46,087 bases of DNA. Origin: Neolecta irregularis DAH-3. Taxonomy: Eukaryota > Ascomycota > Neolectomycetes > Neolectales > Neolectaceae. A model generated the notes under the pieces. It searched no databases. It was given only the letters and a program-made list of their open reading frames with translations, and had not been told where the DNA came from. Position 1 is the first letter of the stretch, and each line of letters opens with the position of its first letter. The stretch lies in NCBI GenBank assembly GCA_001929475.1, contig LXFE01000124.1, positions 1-46,087 on the forward strand. Direction: 5' to 3'. Of this stretch, positions 10,197 through 20,330 are shown one piece after another. Position numbers and translations under genes: made by a program.

Positions 10197-12408
10197 TTAC
10201 CCCACTTCAATTCTATTATCACTAATAATCTCGATATTCCACTCATCCTCTCCAACCCGCTTTAGAAAATAGAAACCTTTCTCGACTCTTAATTTGCCGG
10301 AAAATAAACCCAGTCTTCCGTCTGAAATATTCTCTTCCCAGATTACCTCTTCATTTTCAGCCAGAAACTGCAGCCCGATAAACTCTCTTGAAAGCACTAT
10401 GATCCAAATTTCAGTCAGTCGCGAGACAGTAATGTGGACTTGTTGATTAGTCGTCGCTAAAGACTTCTTAAATTTTCCCTAGATCATCGTCAAAACTAAG
10501 TGATAATTGATACGATACCGCATCATAAGGCGCCAATTTTTCCAGTTTAATGAAAGAGTCGCTTTCTACTTGAATCTCATATCCCCCCTCTGTACTTTCA
10601 AAACAAGTCGGAATAACAATATATTTTCCTGGATCAAGTACTTTTAAAATGACTGCTTGTGAGGGTTGATAATTGCCGCTGTTCGCAAGACAATCACCAC
10701 TGCGTAACCTGAGTATGAGCCTGCAATATGCGAGAGCTAAATGTACCGATCAACACGCTCATCAGAAGACAAAAGATCAAGTCTAACCAATCCTTTGGCA
10801 GATGTAATAACAAGTGCAACAAACGAGACTGAAGTAATGGTAATTCTATATTGTTGATTTGTAATGAAAGTTGATGAGTTAATCTTCGAGGTTCCTTTCC
10901 AGAGAGCTATCTCCTTGCAACGAAATGCGGGCGAGGCTACATGTTCACAGTATATTGATTCCTGAGAATATAATGAAATAGTCCAGTTTGACGAGCTTGG
11001 AGACACAGGCACAAGGATTCGTGGTCCTGAAAAAGGCTTTAATCGACAAAATGTATAGAAGGAATCCAATTTATGTCCCTGGAAACAATTGTCAGTGCAA
11101 AGACGTTGGAAAGAAGTCTCACCTTCAGAATCGGATTCTTGAAATCATAAATCTTTGTTGATCCAAGAAAAACATCCATTGCAGTCCATGTGTCTGTCCA
11201 GGTAGAAATATGTTGACTTAATAAAACGCAAATCTCCCCATGCGAAGGGTGTACCACAAATTGTTGAGGTCCTGAGAAATGTTTTTGATAACGATGACGA
11301 AACTGGACAGGGTCATGGGAAATATAGAGAGTCTCAAATGATCTGTGTAGCTGTGTCCATTCGTGCAATTTAGAGCCACCCCATGGGTTCACCACCCTGA
11401 CTGTATTCTGATCAAATTCTACCATTTCATTAAGCAGGAAGGAATCGTGAAAGGTACCAGTTAGTGCAAAATTATGCTGGCCGATCTCTTCGTATTTATT
11501 GCTTCCAACAGTCATCACTCCCCCTCTTAGCCTAATTTCATCGAGATCTATCTCTGGCGAATGGAGCCTAACTATTTCAGGAATGTACCCGAGCAAAAGA
11601 AACAGATCGGTTGCAGAATTGCTCCCTTGAAAGTCATAGGAATTGCGTAACGCATGAAATGCTTTTTCAACAAGTATTGGACCAAGATGAGTCGACATTA
11701 CCGTCAATGGAGTTAAATCCAAGGAAACTGGAATATTGGGCGTAATGCTTAGCCTCCGGTACGTACCATTAAGGTAAATCTTGAATGTAAACGAAGACTT
11801 GTCCGCGAGAAGTATCGATGATAAATTCTACATGCTGAGCATTGCTCTGGTTCGAACGAGAAATACAGCAGCATTTAAAGGGCTCAGAGCTATCAAGGAA
11901 GCGACGAATGAACAATTTGAAAGCAGCATTTGCTTTATTTCCATTTGGTCTGGCCATATGTTTGAACCGTAAATCTCCCGTCCGTCAACCCAATGGTCGA
12001 TTTGATTTATCTGGTCTGGGGATAAAACAAGCTGATCTATTCTAACGTCAGTGGATCGCCGAAAGAACACCGGCCTACATTTCTGGAGATGGCTTCCCGT
12101 TCCACGGGGGAACTTTACAGCCAGATAATAAACTCCCTTTCAACAGGATTATTTCCTCGCTCTTCGAAAGGCCGTAGTTCCATTGTTTCAAACACTCCGC
12201 CTGCGCGAGGATTGATTTAATGTTTTGGGAGCGCTCCCTTCTGGATGAAGCTGTGGGTAACTGGGAGATATATATTTCCGATGCACGAAGAAGCGTTTTT
12301 ACGGCAAACGAGGGATTTGTAGAGGACGATGCAATATCTACAAGAGCCTGCTCAATAGATATACGAGGCAAATCGTTATATACATACCTTGGGATCTAGA
12401 GAAGCCAT
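10197..12408 (-). CDS. RIM13: Calpain-like cysteine protease of the ambient-pH (Rim/Pal) pathway
   Basis: Rim13/PalB cleaves the zinc-finger factor Rim101/PacC after alkaline signalling at ESCRT-III. Minus-strand exons are 12408-12388, 12347-12079, 12041-11867, 11827-11123, 11078-10747, 10708-10519 and 10478-10197; introns are 37-44 nt and all phases fit, giving 657 residues. An N-terminal MIT-like helical region precedes GCKVPPWN. The calpain core has the nucleophile in SNCSFVASL (Cys about 140), HNFALTG (His about 273) and VNPWGGSKLHEW (Asn about 302), plus the PalB block LVEKAFHALRNSYDFQGSN. C2-like C-terminal domains follow (for example SGNYQ and PGKYIVIPTCFE). The first exon codes only seven residues. 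It is transcribed divergently from RAD17, with 62 bp between the ATGs. Confidence 0.93.
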
Positions 12409-12470
12409 AAAATGTTTCTGTGGGGTGGTGGTATCATCCAAATCACATTTCTAATGCAACTTCTACTTAC

Positions 12471-14374
12471 ATGCCACCCCGCAAACGCACCATTATCGCG
12501 ATTTCCTCGGCTGAAGATGTCGCAACAGCTCCACCGCTAAAGAAATTGAGGACAACAACGACTCAGAAGAAGCTACCCGCAAAAAGGAGACCCCAGAGAA
12601 GAAAAGCCCAACCAACACTTGTAATTGATGAACTGAACGATGCTATCTCCTCCGACGGCGAAACTTCCATTCCGAGGGCAAGCCAGACAAATTCATCGCA
12701 ATATATTTTACGTCAGACGCTCAAGTTTCCTGATACTAATAACGTTGCTGCCACAGCCACGGACGGGATTCTGTGGACTGAGAGATATCGACCTGATCTA
12801 TCTACTCTAGCTATACATAAAAAGAAAATTGAGTCGGTACAGAAATGGATCGACATGCCTTCATCGGTATGTCTCTCGGGATGGATTGCTCCTCAATTAA
12901 TAGAAAATACTTATTCTATCTGGACCAGCAGGGTCCGGAAAAACTGCGACCGTCGAATCAATACTTCAGGGACAGGGCATCGCAAAACTTGAATGGGAGA
13001 ATCCAATGTTTCGAAGAGCTGCAGATGGTACAGTCTACTTTGTCATTAGAAGATCTTGATATCAAGAACATGAAAGTCTGATATCGAAGTTTCAAGAATT
13101 TTTAATCCGCGGGGAGAGATACCCAAATCTCATTACGGAAAAATACCCGCACACAGATCATCGAAAAGTCATCATTATCGAAGACATTCCCAATACCTTC
13201 TGCTCCCCCGACTCCAAACAATCTTTTAGGAAAATATTAAACCAATTCATCTATTCAACTCGTTCAAACTTCCCGCTAGTAATAATAATTTCAACTACTG
13301 AAACGCCAGATCAGTCAGATAATTTGACACCACATTCGCTCATTGGCTCCGAGATTCTTTCGAAATGTATGCATATAGAGTATAACTCTTGGCATACTTC
13401 GGACTAATGGAAGATTCAATCCAATAGCAAAGACATACATACAAAAGGCTCTTCTTCAAATAATTGAAAAGGAATCCTTAGGACTATTAGAGCCCGAATA
13501 TATCTCGGCAATCTCTGAATCAGGTGATATTAGATCTGCCATTAACACACTTCAATTTCAAACTATTGGCTCCCAAAAATCGAAACGGAAGTTTGCGAAG
13601 CGGAAAAAAGGGGAAAGAGTACTTCTCTCAACAATAGATCAAGAACTGGTGAGTTTTGCTGAACGTGATGTCAAAGTCGATGCATTCCACGCATTTGGGA
13701 AAATAGTTTACAATCGACGTATCCTCTTAACGCTAGAATAAGCTAAATTAAAAGGGATTGGAGACGATCCCGAGGATCCACCACATCCGCCTATGCAAGG
13801 GTCTTTACCAGACCACCTCAGTTCCTGGGCTCGAAGAAAAAGTAAAGTCGATATCGAAGTACCAACCCTAATTTGAGGAGGTCACCAACAAACAGGAATT
13901 GCTGTCGAATTTAACAGTGGACGTCTCAACCTTTCTGAACGGAATTTTTGAGAACTATGTATTGAGTTGCTCTACAATCGGAGAAATCAGTTCGACCCTT
14001 GAATCACTCTCTCAAACAGATTTTCCAATACCCTACAACTTGAGAGTATTCAATTTACTTTGTTCATGACTAACCTTAAGGCAATGGAGTCTCTCCTTGC
14101 TTCTTCTACCATTCGCTCAATATTGCTAAACCTTCCCTCCCCGGTGCTGCGCCTAAAAAAGGACAACAAGTTGTATTGGCCAGAAGTTTCGCGAGTTCTC
14201 AAACAACGAGACAATTCCTTGGAAGATTTGGGCGGGAAGCATTGGTCGACCTCCGAGAAATACGGGGGTCTCGGACGATTTGGACGGGAAAAACTGGGCA
14301 TCGTGAAGGCAGAGAAAAGAGTTATTGAAAAGGAAACAGAAGAAGAAATTTACGACTTGATTGAAGACTTTTAG
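12471..14374 (+). CDS. RAD17: Checkpoint clamp loader Rad17/Rad24
   Basis: Rad17 with Rfc2-5 loads the 9-1-1 clamp at damaged DNA. Exons 12471-12866, 12904-13027, 13067-13379, 13414-13718, 13755-13846, 13878-14045 and 14081-14374 give 563 residues. The N-terminus is basic and NLS-rich. Then come WTERYRPDLSTLAIHKKKIE, Walker A GPAGSGKTATV (Lys about 145) followed by LEWENPM, Walker B VIIIEDIPN, a FNPIAK sensor region and FHAFGKIVYNR, all in Rad17 order. Introns are 31-39 nt. The acceptor near 13877 is ambiguous (GAG at 13877 or 13880; both keep frame). Start is the first ATG of the frame, 62 bp from the divergent RIM13 start, so the two genes probably share one promoter. Confidence 0.92.
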
Positions 14375-14788
14375 ATTGGTCGTTGGGTTTATTTCGGCTG
14401 GTACTTGCTTGGATGGGAAGAGCTATTGGTTGTCATTTATAATGCTCGGAAGAATTTAGGTATGATTCATAATAGCTAAATTTGTCCCATAGGGAAATCG
14501 AGACAGTATGTCCGAGTGGTTAAGGAGCAAGACTTGAATTACCTAAATGAAATCTTGTAGCGTTTCGCTGCGCAGGTTCAAATCCTGCTGCTGTCGACAT
14601 TTTTTTCTTCTGCCTTGTAGGATCTTGCGTTCGCTGGCTTGTTCGAAATGCTGCGATTGATTGTCTATGGGAGGATATGAATAGTGCTTGGCACAAGGAC
14701 TGAAGGCAAGATTGTTCAACTGGAAGTCCTCGCATCAGCCACCACCAGTACCTCTTGATTAAAGGGCGCAGCACCTCTGATTAATACA
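14375..14788. other. Intergenic region holding tRNA-Ser
   Basis: About 410 bp between RAD17 and YOS9. Apart from the tRNA at 14502-14596 and its poly-T terminator (starting near 14600) I see no feature. Minus-strand ORFs here overlap the tRNA or YOS9 antisense. Confidence 0.5.
14502..14596 (+). tRNA. tRNA-Ser(UGA) with intron
   Basis: The acceptor stem GACAGTA/TGCTGTC pairs fully with one G-T, and the discriminator is G. The D arm has GAGTGGTTAA. Anticodon stem CAAGA/TCTTG encloses loop CTTGAAA once an intron of about 13 nt after A37 is removed, giving anticodon UGA. A long variable arm (GCGTTTCGCTGC) is class II, as expected for Ser. The T arm is GCAGG TTCAAAT CCTGC. A T7 tract just downstream is a normal Pol III terminator. 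Confidence 0.9.
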
Positions 14789-16156
14789 ATGCTTATACAG
14801 TTGTTCATATCTCTACTTATCCCACGGGCCTTGACGTTCTCGCTAAACACAGACCTGCTATCTTCGCCACAGTATACTTTAACATTCGACTCCCCATCAG
14901 TAAACGAACAAGCTGCCTTTGCCAAGCTAACACGGGTAATCATTCTCCTCGTTTTAAACCTAACCAATAGCCGAATCACCATCTCCTTCGGTTGAATGGA
15001 TCCAAATATCTTTGTGAAGTCCCGCCTCCACGTAATACTGCACAATCGCATCAACTTCCCCTTCTTTCACCCTCGGAAACGGAAACTGAGATCAACCGCC
15101 TGTCTCTCATAGCCGATGATCTCCTCCGTCCGCTATTAAAGGAATGCTTGTATTATGTACGCTCTTATTGCTATCAAATTTAATATATAGACAAGTGGGT
15201 GGTGGACATATGTATACTGTCCCGGACGGTTCTTCAAACAATACCACGGGATTCCTGGGACCTTTCCTCCCAAGCCTGACGAACGATTTGATGAATACGT
15301 CATGGGAAGAGGGTCAAATGGGACTGTGCAGAATATTGACGGTGTCTGGAATTATGTTGATCGAATGGAGAACGGCGACTTCTGCGGATTGATCAATAGG
15401 GAAAGGTCCATCGAGGTTCTGGTATGTTCATGCATCTTTTTACTTCTTGTCTCCGAATGGGGAAGGGACAATCGTATGCATTTTTGTTCGTGGCGGGATG
15501 CCTTTTCATTTGGCCAATTTGATATGCTACACTTCTCTTAATTCGCAAGATTCGATGTGAATCTTGGACCGAATGCTTCATATACGCCCAGGACCAATAT
15601 TCGTTGTGTGTACACACTCTTCATAGATAGCAATTCTGCCTTTTTAATTGCTTTTTATCTGATGCTAACGAGGTAGATTTCCTGTAATCCAACCCCAAAA
15701 TTATCTCGTGTCAAAGAGATTTCCACATGCATCTACCAAGCTTCCTTTGGTACTCCCCTACTTTGCGCCGAAGAATCCTTCCGACCACCTCCGCCAGAGG
15801 AAAGCACGAACATATCGTGCCAAAAAATTACTTCATTGCCTGAAATTGACGAGAAAAGCGAGACGGCAAGTCAACTGGCCAAACAGTCCATCCTCAAGAC
15901 ACCAGATACTACAGAAAACACAGAACCCATTGAAGCAAATGAAGAGCAAGATTCAGTTCATGTTGATCTCCTTGGCAACGATGGGATGACCTACCCAATT
16001 GTAAATATGTTGCTTGAGGAAGACGGGAACCTGAAAGCCATTGCGAGTGATGGAGATGACCTGAGTGAAGAAGAGAAAGAGCAACTGGAGAAATTGAAGA
16101 AGAAATTGGAAAAGCAGGTAAAGGCGTTGTTTGATGAACACTTGATGGAATTTTAG
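14789..16156 (+). CDS. YOS9: OS-9/Yos9 ER lectin of ERAD
   Basis: OS-9 proteins read trimmed N-glycans through an MRH domain and hand misfolded glycoproteins to the Hrd1 ligase. Exons 14789-14935, 14971-15156, 15191-15421 and 15677-16156 give 347 residues. Residues 1-17 form a signal peptide (MLIQLFISLLIPRALTF). GSKYLCEVPPP is followed by the MRH core: CLYY then TSGWWTYVYCPGRFFKQYHG (double Trp), NGDFCGLINRERSIEVL, ISCNPTPKLSRVKEISTC and TPLLCAEESFRPPP. The acidic C-terminus ends in MEF without an HDEL-type retention signal, so retention would depend on partners. Introns 1 and 2 are 35 and 34 nt, but intron 3 (15422-15676) is 255 nt, the longest in the window. Confidence 0.9.
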
Positions 16157-16247
16157 TTCATTTTTTGCTACAATCTTTACAAGTTGCTATCGATATCATC
16201 TATATATAGACAACCAATAATTCTTTCTTTTCCAATCCCTCGTCTTG

Positions 16248-16541
16248 CTAGATAGACACCGGGAAAGACAAAAACCCTCTTTCGTATCCTTCCGGATAAT
16301 GAAACACAGGCGAGACAATTTCTCCCGCACTTACGGCACTTCTGAGGTTTGAAACATTTATATGATAGATACACTGATGTTTATCTGCAACCGAAACCTC
16401 ATCCCCACGCAGATCAGTATTACTCAGCGAAAGTACTTGTGCCAATACTGTTCCGTTTGTTATAGTTAAAACAAGGCATTCAGAAGAACTGCTGCAGATC
16501 CCAAAAGATTTCATGGAGCCAAGATGGCTTCCAAATAACAT
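16248..16541 (-). CDS. Hypothetical protein, 97 residues, weakly supported
   Basis: An uninterrupted minus-strand frame from ATG to TAG in the gap after YOS9. The translation has ordinary composition (for example TITNGTVLAQVLSLSNTDLRG) but no domain I recognise, and no intron is needed. It converges on YOS9 with only about 90 bp between stops. No upstream exon with convincing splice signals was found. It could be a real small gene, the last exon of a longer one, or a chance ORF. Confidence 0.25.
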   Translation of the reverse strand: MLFGSHLGSMKSFGICSSSSECLVLTITNGTVLAQVLSLSNTDLRGDEVSVADKHQCIYHINVSNLRSAVSAGEIVSPVFHYPEGYERGFLSFPVSI

Positions 16542-16773
16542 CAGTCTTGTTCATTGAAATGAGTCTGCATGGCATTAGGCTCGCTTCTCGGTCTTACATA
16601 TTCAAGCAGATGGACAGATGCCTCGCAGACTTGCTGAAGCAGCGTAAAAACCCCCATATCCTAGAGAAACCCGGGCTTCCGTGACGCTATACTTAAGCGG
16701 ATGTAGCATAACTCCCTCCCGGATATAGGAGGCGTATATTTAATTGCAGTCTTCCCTGCCTTAGGCTGCACAA

Positions 16774-16980
16774 ATGGATCATACTTTTCTCATCACGGCC
16801 GGATTGATTTCCTGCATTGTTGTCACTGCTATAAGTCGATTTCTGTCCTCCGCGATGGTTGAGGCCGAGCCCAAGTGCAAATCAACGAGACGATGGATGA
16901 CGGTCGATATTTCGTCTATTTGATCAATTCAGACGTCTCAGAAGTCGCCGGACGAAGATGATACGTTCATTAAAGTATAA
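16774..16980 (+). CDS. Possible small single-pass membrane protein
   Basis: ATG at 16774 opens a 43-codon exon with a strong hydrophobic segment (FLITAGLISCIVVTAISRFL) followed by a Lys/Arg-rich stretch (KCKSTRRWM). Read straight through it stops soon, but removing a 30-nt intron (16903-16932, GTCGAT...TTGATCAATTCAG, phase 0) joins it to a 16-codon exon ending KSPDEDDTFIKV. The predicted product is 58 residues: short lumenal N-terminus, one TM helix, basic then acidic cytosolic tail. No family is recognised. Support is only the coherent splice and composition. Confidence 0.35.
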
Positions 16981-17240
16981 CCATTATATCTATAAAGTTA
17001 CAGAAGGAGTACTCTCGCTATGGGCCTGGTTTGCTGGTGGGGGTTGTAGAGAAAGAAAACTCAAACACATGCTGTTCGCTTTTGTATCCCAGATATTCTA
17101 ATATTATTTCATATATCCGTTCTGCTCAGCTTTCCCCAATATAACATCCATTCTTCCAGCACTCATAAAGAACTAGGGTGGTTTATGATGCCGTTTTTAA
17201 TTACCAATTTTAAAAAAGAATTCCCCTTGTCGCGAGTAAC
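16981..17240. other. Intergenic, nothing clear
   Basis: Short AT-rich stretch between two weakly supported small genes; probable promoter sequence. No feature recognised. Confidence 0.4.
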
Positions 17241-17555
17241 ATGGCAACACGCACTTCTTCATTTTCCAGTTACAGTGCAACTCAATACAATCAAATTCAC
17301 TGTGAATCCTGATTGGAGCCTGTATTCCAGCACACTCTTCCAGCTGCACTTACGTACTGATACTAAAGCCGTATGCCCTTTTCTATCACTATTCCTGTTA
17401 TTGCCCTCTCTTACCGAATGGCCTAAAAGAACTTCCACATCCCTACTTCTAATTTCTTTTCCAGATGCCTTATCCCTGTATTTAGAAGCTACTGGTTGTA
17501 TTACAATGGAAATATTAATGTGTCATTTGGAGACGACTCCAGGGTTCGTTGTTAG
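17241..17555 (+). CDS. Possible small three-exon gene, product unknown
   Basis: Exons 17241-17301, 17331-17370 and 17465-17555 join in frame through introns of 29 and 94 nt, both GT...AG, and convert short stop-bounded frames into one 63-residue reading frame. It starts MATRTSSFSSYSATQ and ends YWLYYNGNINVSFGDDSR. The last part faintly recalls the YW..Y.NG.I...G pattern of small fungal beta-sandwich domains, but the match is too short to assign. An alternative is an unspliced ORF in another frame starting at 17185. It ends only 26 bp before the next gene's ATG, which weakens the case. Confidence 0.22.
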
Positions 17556-17581
17556 ATAACCGTTCATGGTCCCTTCTCCCC

Positions 17582-18235
17582 ATGTCATTTACTAAACCGT
17601 CCGCTGCAGAATTACTTGACAGTGTCGAACCATATCTCTCCTCTCATGGACGTACAGTAATCACAATTTCCGGCATCCCTGGAAGTGGCAAGTCAACTCT
17701 CCTCTCCTCACTCTACACTGAAATTTTACAACGAAAACTTGAAAGTGAGATCAAGGCGATATCTATGGACGGATGGCATTATTCTCGTAGCGGATTGGAA
17801 AAAATGAGCGATCCTAAAGAAGCGATTAGAAGGAGAGGAGCTCCGTTCACGTTCGATTCGGAGGGTTGCATTGATATGATTCGTCGAATTAAATTAGGAG
17901 AGCAAGTGGGGTGTCCTACTTTCGATCATTCAGTGAAGGACCCCGTTTTCGACACTGTGACAATAGCAAAGGAGAAAATTATTTTCATCGAGGGGCTATA
18001 CCTCTCCTACACTGAAGCTCCTTGGAATCGAATTGCAGAATACGTAGACAAAGCTTGGTTCTTGAAATGTGATGTCAATGTTGCGAGTATGAGAGTAGTC
18101 AGAAGACATGTCCACAGCGGAATAACAGATGATATAGAAGCTGCGTGGAAACGATGGCATGAGAGTGATAAGATTAATGCTGATTTGATACTTGAGCACA
18201 TAGGTCAAATTGATCTGAACATACAGAACCTTTAG
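17582..18235 (+). CDS. YFH7-like P-loop kinase (uridine/phosphoribulokinase superfamily)
   Basis: Intronless, 217 residues. Walker A is GIPGSGKST (residues 31-39). Family-specific features follow: ISMDGWHYSR, the conserved RRRGAPFTFD loop, PTFDHSVKDPV, IIFIEGLYLSYTEAPW and RVVRRHVHSGI. This is the arrangement of yeast Yfh7 and related fungal proteins close to uridine kinase and PanK-like enzymes. The physiological substrate of this subfamily is not established, so I name only the fold. The start chosen is the first in-frame ATG; an upstream ATG at about 17566 is in another frame. Confidence 0.85.
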   Translation: MSFTKPSAAELLDSVEPYLSSHGRTVITISGIPGSGKSTLLSSLYTEILQRKLESEIKAISMDGWHYSRSGLEKMSDPKEAIRRRGAPFTFDSEGCIDMIRRIKLGEQVGCPTFDHSVKDPVFDTVTIAKEKIIFIEGLYLSYTEAPWNRIAEYVDKAWFLKCDVNVASMRVVRRHVHSGITDDIEAAWKRWHESDKINADLILEHIGQIDLNIQNL

Positions 18236-18798
18236 TCAAATGAAACTTCATGTCAATATTGAAGAGCATCTGGCAAATTCTAAACCTTGGCCGCCTAAAT
18301 TATTGGACGTGGCACGAGCATTCTACTTCTGTCATAAAACATTATGAAGAGTAGACAATCATTTCTGTGACCTGTGTGGTAAGCTTACAAATATTTTATA
18401 GCATCAGCCCTCGTATTATAATTGCTTTGATGGCGTTAATGGAATAGTTACTATACTGCAGATTTCCCCCGCCTGTGAGGAGGTAGGAAACTGGGACGAG
18501 AATACCTCTAGCAAAAGGATATTGGTGACGATGGGATTCGAACCCATGCGCGTTTCCGCATCAGGAGGTTCTTCCTAGAAAGACTGGCTTGAATCTGACG
18601 CCTTAACCAACTCGGCCACATCACCTTGTCGGGACATAGGTTGCAGATCAATATGAATGAGTGTTACCAGTTTACAAAAACTCTCGCCAACCTCTCAGCA
18701 AGTCTTAGATCGCTTTGGTCTCCCGCATGAGTCTACAGGTAAAGGAATCGCCAATCAGCAAGGACGCGTGGCGTTCGGCACTGAAGTAACCTATAACT
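18236..18798. other. Intergenic region holding tRNA-Leu
   Basis: About 560 bp. The only clear feature is the minus-strand tRNA at 18524-18625. The remainder is unremarkable. Confidence 0.5.
18524..18625 (-). tRNA. tRNA-Leu(CAA) with intron
   Basis: On the minus strand the gene starts GGTGATG and ends ATCACC-complementary sequence (acceptor GGTGATG/CGTCACC with one mismatch-type pair). The D arm has GGCCGAGTTGGTTAAGGC. The anticodon loop is TTCAAG after TCAGA, giving anticodon CAA. An intron of about 21 nt follows G37, the same position as in yeast tRNA-Leu(CAA). The long variable arm (GCGGAAACGC) is class II. The T arm is ATGGG TTCGAAT CCCAT. Confidence 0.9.
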
Positions 18799-19783
18799 AT
18801 GCCTGATTATCTCTTCAAATCACGGAGCAAATCCAAGAATATTCGTAAACGCCCGGCCGATCGTCCCCTGTCATCTTCGGACTCAGAACCCGAAGAAACA
18901 GCAGCATCCTCCCGTCTCCAGAAAAATACATCCGCTATTAGATCGTCAAAGATCCCAAAATCCATTGTATCTGAGGTTGATGTAACATACGCCTCCGCAC
19001 GATCGTCGAGGAACACGAATATCAACGATGTAGCTCGAGAAATCGAGACGAAGCCAGATAAACCAGTGGCAAACCCAGTAAATGATCAATTTTATCATGG
19101 AGCCGAGAATTATAAGAAACATATTACACCAAGAGAAAGTGGAGCTGTTGGACCGGTCAAGGCGCCTCAAAACATTCGGCAAATTACAATAATTGACTAC
19201 CAGCCCGATGTTTGTAAGGACTATAAGGAGACAGGATATTGTGGATACGGTGACTCGTGTAAGTTTTTGCACGATCGAGGTACGTGCGTTCGTTTTCTGC
19301 CCTTCCCTAGAGTTTTAATTTCAGGATGGACCTGTCTAATGCTCAACATTCAATACAAGTAACTCGTTGATGCTGTTGCTTGACAGATTCTTTATTATTT
19401 CATTGGGAATATTGCATGGATGCTAACATTTCGCAGGAGATTACAAAGCAGGTTGGCAGCTAGACCGCGAATGGGAAACTGTTCAACGCCGAGATCAAAC
19501 GAGTACTAAACCACCTGCTTCAGATGTGGACTCTGAGGAAGACCTTCCTTTTGTATGTCTAATTTGCCGTTGTGAGTATTCCTCACCGATCGTAACGAAA
19601 TGCGGACACTTCTTTTGCGAGGCCTGTGCCATTAAACGGTACAAAAAGAACCCGAGTTGTCTTGTATGTGGAGCGGGAACGATGGGTATTTTTCATCCAG
19701 CAAAAAAGCTGGAAGGCAAAATCAAGGAGAAGAAGGAACGAGAAGAAAAAGAAGCTGAAGTGGAGAATGAAGTTGATAGTTAG
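18799..19783 (+). CDS. CWC24: Pre-mRNA splicing factor Cwc24 (RNF113 family)
   Basis: Cwc24 joins the activated spliceosome near the 5' splice site. Exons 18799-19279 and 19437-19783 give 275 residues; the 157-nt intron is phase 1 with branch GCTAAC. The Ser/acidic N-terminus (SSSDSEPEE) is followed by a CCCH zinc finger at residues ~139-158 (C-x8-C-x5-C-x3-H, from [13 protein letters not shown]), the [12 protein letters not shown] linker typical of the family, and a C3HC4 RING at ~201-240 ([21 protein letters not shown] and CLVC). The tail is a charged Lys/Glu helix. Domain order and the linker make this secure. Confidence 0.94.
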
Positions 19784-20330
19784 GTATTTATGTACGAGGT
19801 TTCTTGTGGAGGCTTCCATAGTGCAAGGCAGCCCTTGATATTCAAACCAAGTTGCATTAAAGACAAGGTTGTGTGAATCCAGAGCATCATTTACAAGTTC
19901 ACCTGTCTGTGTAACAACGATATACCCGGAGTATTACCGGGATATATCGTACCAATACAGTATGAGGCGCAATAAAAAATAAGGGCAATTAATATATAGA
20001 GGATATAACGGCTTAGCAAACATATCTTAACCTAAGCATAACGTTCTGCTTACTTAGGTTAAGGTATGTGAAGCGTTAAAGGTCTGCTTGCTTAGGTTAA
20101 GGAGTATAACCTGATCTTATTTGTACACTACGCTTCACCACTTACCCTCTGTGAGTCTCTCAGTTAGCAGTAATCCTGCGGCAACTCCGCTAATTCGGGA
20201 ATTCTCCGCTAATTTCTTTCCAGCCACAATTCAAACTCCGAGCACGGTGAAATTCACCACCCAAAAGCTCTCTGGATTCTCCCCATTTATCCTGAATACT
20301 GAATAGTTCATTCTGCTTGTCAACATATCA
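19784..20330. other. Promoter region of ATP1
   Basis: About 550 bp. It has a small stem CCGGAGTATTACCGG near 19926 and the CTTAGGTTAAG cluster listed separately. The stretch 20120-20330 next to ATP1 is CT-rich, as often seen upstream of strongly expressed fungal genes. No coding region recognised. Confidence 0.5.
20026..20101. promoter_or_regulatory. Three copies of CTTAGGTTAAG, one inverted
   Basis: The 11-mer occurs at 20053-20063 and 20091-20101, and inverted (CTTAACCTAAG) at 20026-20036. The second and third sit in longer shared words (CTGCTT.CTTAGGTTAAGG). The first and second can form a stem with a 16-nt loop. The cluster lies 230-305 bp upstream of the ATP1 ATG. A factor-binding array is one reading; a fragment of the dispersed AAGCAAG-type repeat is another. 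Confidence 0.5.

Noticed and set aside
12080-12112. 31-nt intron-like segment in RIM13 (GTTCCC...CTCCAG)
   Set aside because: It would remove the conserved VPPW motif. The 37-nt intron 12042-12078 restores frame and keeps the motif.
14716-15054. Minus-strand ORF of about 112 codons
   Set aside because: Antisense to YOS9 exons 1-2, no recognisable domain.
17185-17559. Plus-strand ORF of about 124 codons
   Set aside because: No domain, and crosses plausible introns; the spliced alternative at 17241-17555 is slightly better, though itself weak.
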